Assembly (NCBI GenBank): GCA_028551475.1
Contig: CM052356.1
Coordinates: forward strand, 19,681,884 to 19,745,883
DNA from: Casuarina equisetifolia
Lineage: Eukaryota; Streptophyta; Magnoliopsida; Fagales; Casuarinaceae
DNA: 64,000 nucleotides
Direction of reading: 5' to 3'
The stretch's first letter is position 1, and each line of letters starts with the position of its first letter. The position numbers were made by a program, and so were the translations under genes. This document shows, piece after piece, positions 60,401 to 64,000 of the stretch. The notes under the pieces were generated by a model. It saw only the letters and a program-made list of their open reading frames with translations, searched no databases and was not told the DNA's origin.

Positions 60401-62333
60401 CTTTCCATGAGGATGTCTTTCCTTTTGCCACATCGTCTCCTCCAGATGGCCCTTCCGACTCTTCCCCCGGATCTCGGCCTTTTTTATTTGAGGATGATGT
60501 CTCAGCACCCTTATTATTGCCACACCTCCTACCCTCCCCTTCCCCCTTATCCCTCTTAACTCACCTCCTAACCCTTGCCCCTCTCCTCCTCCCTCACTCA
60601 TCTTTGCACCCACCCCTCCTACCCCTCTAGATACATCCCTCACCTCTCCTGCTTCTGATGACTCCTTGGCCATTGTTCCCTACCAACCTCCCTCACCACT
60701 TCCCCCCTCTCCTCCTGTTGTTCCTCATCGCTCTAGGCGTCCCACTCGGCCCCCTACTTGGACGCAGGACTACCTTTGCTCCTCTGTCACCTCGCCCAAC
60801 ACCTCCTACCCTATTTCCAACTACCTTAGCCTTACTCGCCTCTCTCCTAACCACCTTTGTTGTATTAGTCACATTTCTGCAGACGTGGAACCTTATTATT
60901 ATCATCAGGCTGTCAAAGATCCCAAATGGCAACAGGCCATAGCGGCTGAACTTCGTGCCCTTTGCTGGTAATCATACCTGGATGTGGTCCCTCGGCCCTC
61001 TCATCGGTGACCCATTGGCTGCAAATGGGTCTATAAGATCAAGTATAAGGCTGATGGTTCTATCGAACGTTATAAGGCTCATCTTGTAGCCAAAGGTTAC
61101 ACTCAATAAGAAGGCTTAGACTATCAAGACACTTTCTCTCCTATGGCTAAAGAAGGCACTGTCCACACTTTTCTAGCCATTGTTGCCTTTTGTGACTGGT
61201 CTCTCCATTAGATGGATGTTCATAATGCCTTCTTTCATGTGATTTGGATGAGGAGATCTATATGGAGCTTCCTCCGAGATTACGGAGACAAGGGGAGTCT
61301 AGGGTTTGTCTGTCTCTGCAAATCCTTTTACGACCTTAAACAAGCTTCTCGTTAGTGGTATGCCAAATTCACCTCTGCCCTCACAGTTACTCATTTTCAA
61401 CAATCCCGTCATGATTATGCTCTCTTTACCTGGCACAAAGGTACCTCCTCCATCTACTTATTGATTTATGTTGATGATATTCTGATCATGGGCAACGACA
61501 TTCTTGTTATTGAACGCTTCAAGAGGTTTTTACATTCCAATTTTTGGATTAAGGTTTTGGGACCGCCCAAATATTATTTAGGCATCAAAATTGCCCTGTT
61601 CTGACAAGGGTATTTGTCTTAGCCAACGTAAGTTTGTTTTAGAGATTATATCATATGTTGGTTTATCTAAATGCAAACCTGTTATCATTCCTTTGGAACA
61701 AAATTTGAATCTCACCACACCTGAATATGATGTTGGCGTCTCACCATTCGATGTGGACCCTCCGCTTAAGGATCCTTCAAGCTATCAGAGACTGGTTGGA
61801 AATTTTATTTATCTCACAATGACACGACCTAATATTTGCTACTCAATACAAATTCTCAATCAGTTCATGCATCAACCCAAACAGTCCCACATGAATGCAA
61901 CCTTGAAAGTTGTAAAATATTTAAAAGGATGTCCTGGATTGGGAATTCTTCTCTCTCGATGTTGCAACATGGAAATGACCGCATACTACGACACGATTAC
62001 GCCAGTTGTCCCATGAGTAGGCGATCGACTACTAGATTTTGCATTAAATTTGGAGATTCTTTATTATCATGGAAAACAAAGAAACAATCTACTATTTCCT
62101 TGTCCTCTACTGAATTTGAGTATCGAGCTATGGTTAAAACTACTTGCGAAGTTATTTGGTTAAGAGGTCTTCTTCGGGATTTCTGGGTTCACGTAAAAGG
62201 ACCCACTCTTCTGTTCTATGACAATGACACTGCTCTTAAACTTGCAGCAAATCCTATGGTTCATGAAAGGACGAAACATATTGAAGTTGATTGTCATTTT
62301 ACCAGAAATAAGATACAAGAAGGTGTCATTTGA
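57447..62333 (+). pseudogene. Copia-D gag-pol remnants
   Basis: Gag starts at the ATG at 57447 (Met-Pro-Lys-Ser-Ser-Lys), then shifts frame. The UBN2 part lies in about 57960-58600 and the CCHC near 58970-59010. The protease Asp-Ser-Gly-Ala-Ser-Asp-His is intact at about 59229. The gag-pre-integrase is near 59627 and the integrase runs to about 60420. RT spans about 60960-61600 with Tyr-Val-Asp-Asp near 61468, and RNase H 61590-62333. Several stops replace Gln seen in copia-C, for example in Leu-His-stop-Met-Asp near 61207 and in Arg-stop-Trp-Tyr near 61354. Confidence 0.88.
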
Positions 62334-62472
62334 ACCAAGGAAATTCAAACTACAGAGCAACCTGCAGATATTTTTACCAAAGCACTTTGTCACAGACAAC
62401 ATGCATATCTATTAAGCAAGCTAGGTGTGTTTGACGTTTATAAACCACCTAAACCACCAGCTTGAAGGGGAG

Positions 62473-62717
62473 TGTTGGAGATACGCATGTATATTTTCCC
62501 ATATTAGCCAAATATACTTTTTCCTTTTGGAATAATCCACTTTAGGCATTATTTGTGTAATTAGCAACGTGAATATTCTTTTTTATTTCCTTGTATTATT
62601 TCTTTATTTGGTTTGTTTCCTTATTATAAAAGGAACGTGTCTTGTACATCTTTTCTTAAGAAAGCAATACACTTTTTTCCAAACTCTCATGCTTTCGCTC
62701 ATCCTTAGTTTATGACA
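62473..62717 (+). repeat. Copia-D 3' LTR
   Basis: It has the same length as the 5' LTR and ends at the perfect target duplication aaaag. Confidence 0.9.
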
Positions 62718-63410
62718 AAAAGGACCCATACTGACCCAACATCAAATATTGACTATAAGCTTCTAGAAAACAATTAATGCCCTCCTTACACTATAACTTG
62801 TTAGTATTATGCTTCAGATAGATTTTTATAGATCCCAAAATTAGAAAAGAACCATTAACCAAGGATTTTGAGGGTAGAATTTCTTTTTTCAATTAATTAA
62901 TTTTCACATTGTTCACAAAGAAATAAAATGATAACTAATAGTGCGACCTTCGTGTATCCCTGCACAAAAAAGAAAATCGAGTATTACATTTTCATTGCTT
63001 AGGTTGATGAGGTTAATGGAGAGTGCCAAAAGTTTTCAATTCAAGTCTAAGGCAAGAGTGGGACCTACTTATAAATCCATATATTTAGGTGTTATGTAAT
63101 GGTTGCCCTCCTAACCGAGAACACAAATCAAACCACTGAAATGAAGTGCACTTAGATAGTTGGCGTGGTTCATGCATGGGAAGAAAAGGTGACCGATTAG
63201 CAAAAGCGAGGAATACTGAACCAGCATCAAATATTTACCGAAGGCTTCTAGACAAGAGATTAGTTCCCCCCTCAAGGCATTCCATCTTAGTTTTATTCCT
63301 ATGCGCTCATTGCACAATATGAGCACGTTATTGGGTGGAATCTTTGAGTTCATCGCCTTAGGCGTGTAACAGTGAGATGGAATTTGTTCATGACCTGTAG
63401 CTTAATTCTG
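62718..63410. repeat. Block B, right part
   Basis: It continues block B after copia-D and aligns with block A 53355-54050, ending in cagtgagatggaatttgttc, common to both. Confidence 0.85.
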
Positions 63411-63649
63411 AGATAAAATCACCCTTGCCAGAGTCAGCTGCAAGGCTGAGAAAATTAAATTTTTTGTTATTCTCCTTATTATCAGCATAACAAAGTTGAA
63501 AGAGAGTTCGCTGACCATTTTGCACTGTTCAACTATGCATACAAATTGGTTATTACTTAAGAAGTAGGATAAAGTGAAGTTTTTCCATTTTTTTGATCAA
63601 ATCACTAAATTTAAGCCTCTATATGAATTCTATTTGACAGTCACAAAGT

Positions 63650-63810
63650 TATAAAGCTTAGATGGTAGATACGGTGCAATGAGAGCTTCAAGTGGGGTGG
63701 CTTTTGGTTCGGGAATCCGTAGCTCTCAGTCGTATCCCCTTATGCGTTCGAGGGAATTAAAGATCTCATATGTGTAAGAAACTGCGAATGCCAAGTGTGC
63801 CAATTTTTTA
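63650..63810 (-). pseudogene. psi8: CYP82 exon 2 C-terminal remnant
   Basis: It aligns with the 3' end of gene 4 exon 2 (sharing cttcaagtggggtggctttt) and with psi5. Frame is broken and homology ends near 63810 before the heme region. Its 3' flank (63430-63650) matches 36720-36950, so psi5 and psi8 descend from one duplicated segment. Confidence 0.75.
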
Positions 63811-64000
63811 GTGGGCTAGTCGAGCCCAATTTGAGCTTGGTGGTTGCCTTAATCTTCTAAACAAGAGAAAAAAGGTTGGCGTCATAAAAATAAAAAGGTA
63901 GAGATCAAATTTTTGTAGGAATTAAAATTCTTATGTAGCGATCCTTCAAACTTTTAATGAAGATTGATTTGTGGTCTTAGAGTCACCCTCCTTAAAAAAA
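63811..64000. other. Window end, nothing recognised
   Basis: AT-rich sequence with no visible gene. Confidence 0.4.

Larger units (their letters stand above)
57011..62717 (+). mobile_element. Copia-D: Ty1/copia LTR retrotransposon, complete structure, degenerate coding
   Basis: Two 245-bp LTRs (57011-57255 and 62473-62717) begin TGTTGGAGATACGC and end TGACA. The target duplication aaaag is perfect (57006-57010 and 62718-62722). The primer site tggtatcacaagcc follows the 5' LTR and a purine tract (gaagggga) precedes the 3' LTR. The LTRs differ at about 11 of 245 positions by eye, the least of the paired elements apart from the TRIM. Block A (near 53360) is the empty site. Confidence 0.94.

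Noticed and set aside
1-64000. tRNA, rRNA or microRNA genes
   Set aside because: None was recognised on reading either strand; a dedicated covariance-model scan was not possible here.

Overview
The window is nuclear DNA of a flowering plant, most likely a eudicot. The evidence is two-exon CYP82-family cytochrome P450 genes, several Ty1/copia elements with initiator-Met-tRNA primer sites, L1-type LINE remnants, a TRIM, a Ty3/gypsy fragment and a short nuclear copy of plastid ndhC/ndhK. The DNA is AT-rich and repeat-rich. I cannot name the species.

The backbone is a tandem array of CYP82 P450 genes, all on the minus strand, in stages of birth and decay. From left to right: a unit that lost exon 1 (1-560); gene 1 (2834-5522, intact, 512 aa); gene 2 (14856-17344, intact coding, 512 aa, but its TATA box is mutated); pseudogene 3 (19616-26626, split by a copia element, with two nonsense codons, a frameshift and most of exon 2 deleted); gene 4 (32154-34137, full length but for one missing base); exon-2 remnant psi5 (36950-42611, split by another copia element); exon-1 remnant psi6 (44580-45180); gene 7 (47826-50431, intact, 512 aa); and exon-2 remnant psi8 (63650-63810). 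Two lineages are mixed: genes 1, 2, 3, 7 and psi6 (D-like), and gene 4, psi5 and psi8. A shared upstream marker recurs near 1975, 7622, 18530, 26944 and 51680, which fits repeated duplication of a gene-plus-flank unit.

Most of the remaining sequence is mobile DNA. Copia-A (7854-13805, plus) carries a nested 352-bp TRIM and an internal inverted duplication. Copia-B (20882-26092, minus) sits inside pseudogene 3. Copia-C (36995-42342, plus) sits inside psi5, and its gag-pol frame has nine stops but no frameshift. Copia-D (57011-62717, plus) sits inside a duplicated non-P450 block. Copia-E (about 54771-56392) is a 5' fragment. There are two well-supported solo LTRs (6632-7511, 29382-31168), a probable third (27155-28296), LINE fragments, and a gypsy fragment (42620-44575). 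Target-site duplications fix most of these boundaries to the base, and duplicated sister units give empty sites for several.

The intact P450s are predicted ER-anchored monooxygenases with all heme-thiolate motifs. A role in specialised metabolism (for example flavonoid, terpenoid or alkaloid oxidation) follows from the family, not from this sequence. I found no unknown defence-like or otherwise unprecedented system. The most notable items are the natural series of P450 decay states, the promoter and I-helix differences between near-identical genes 1 and 2, and the nested insertion history.
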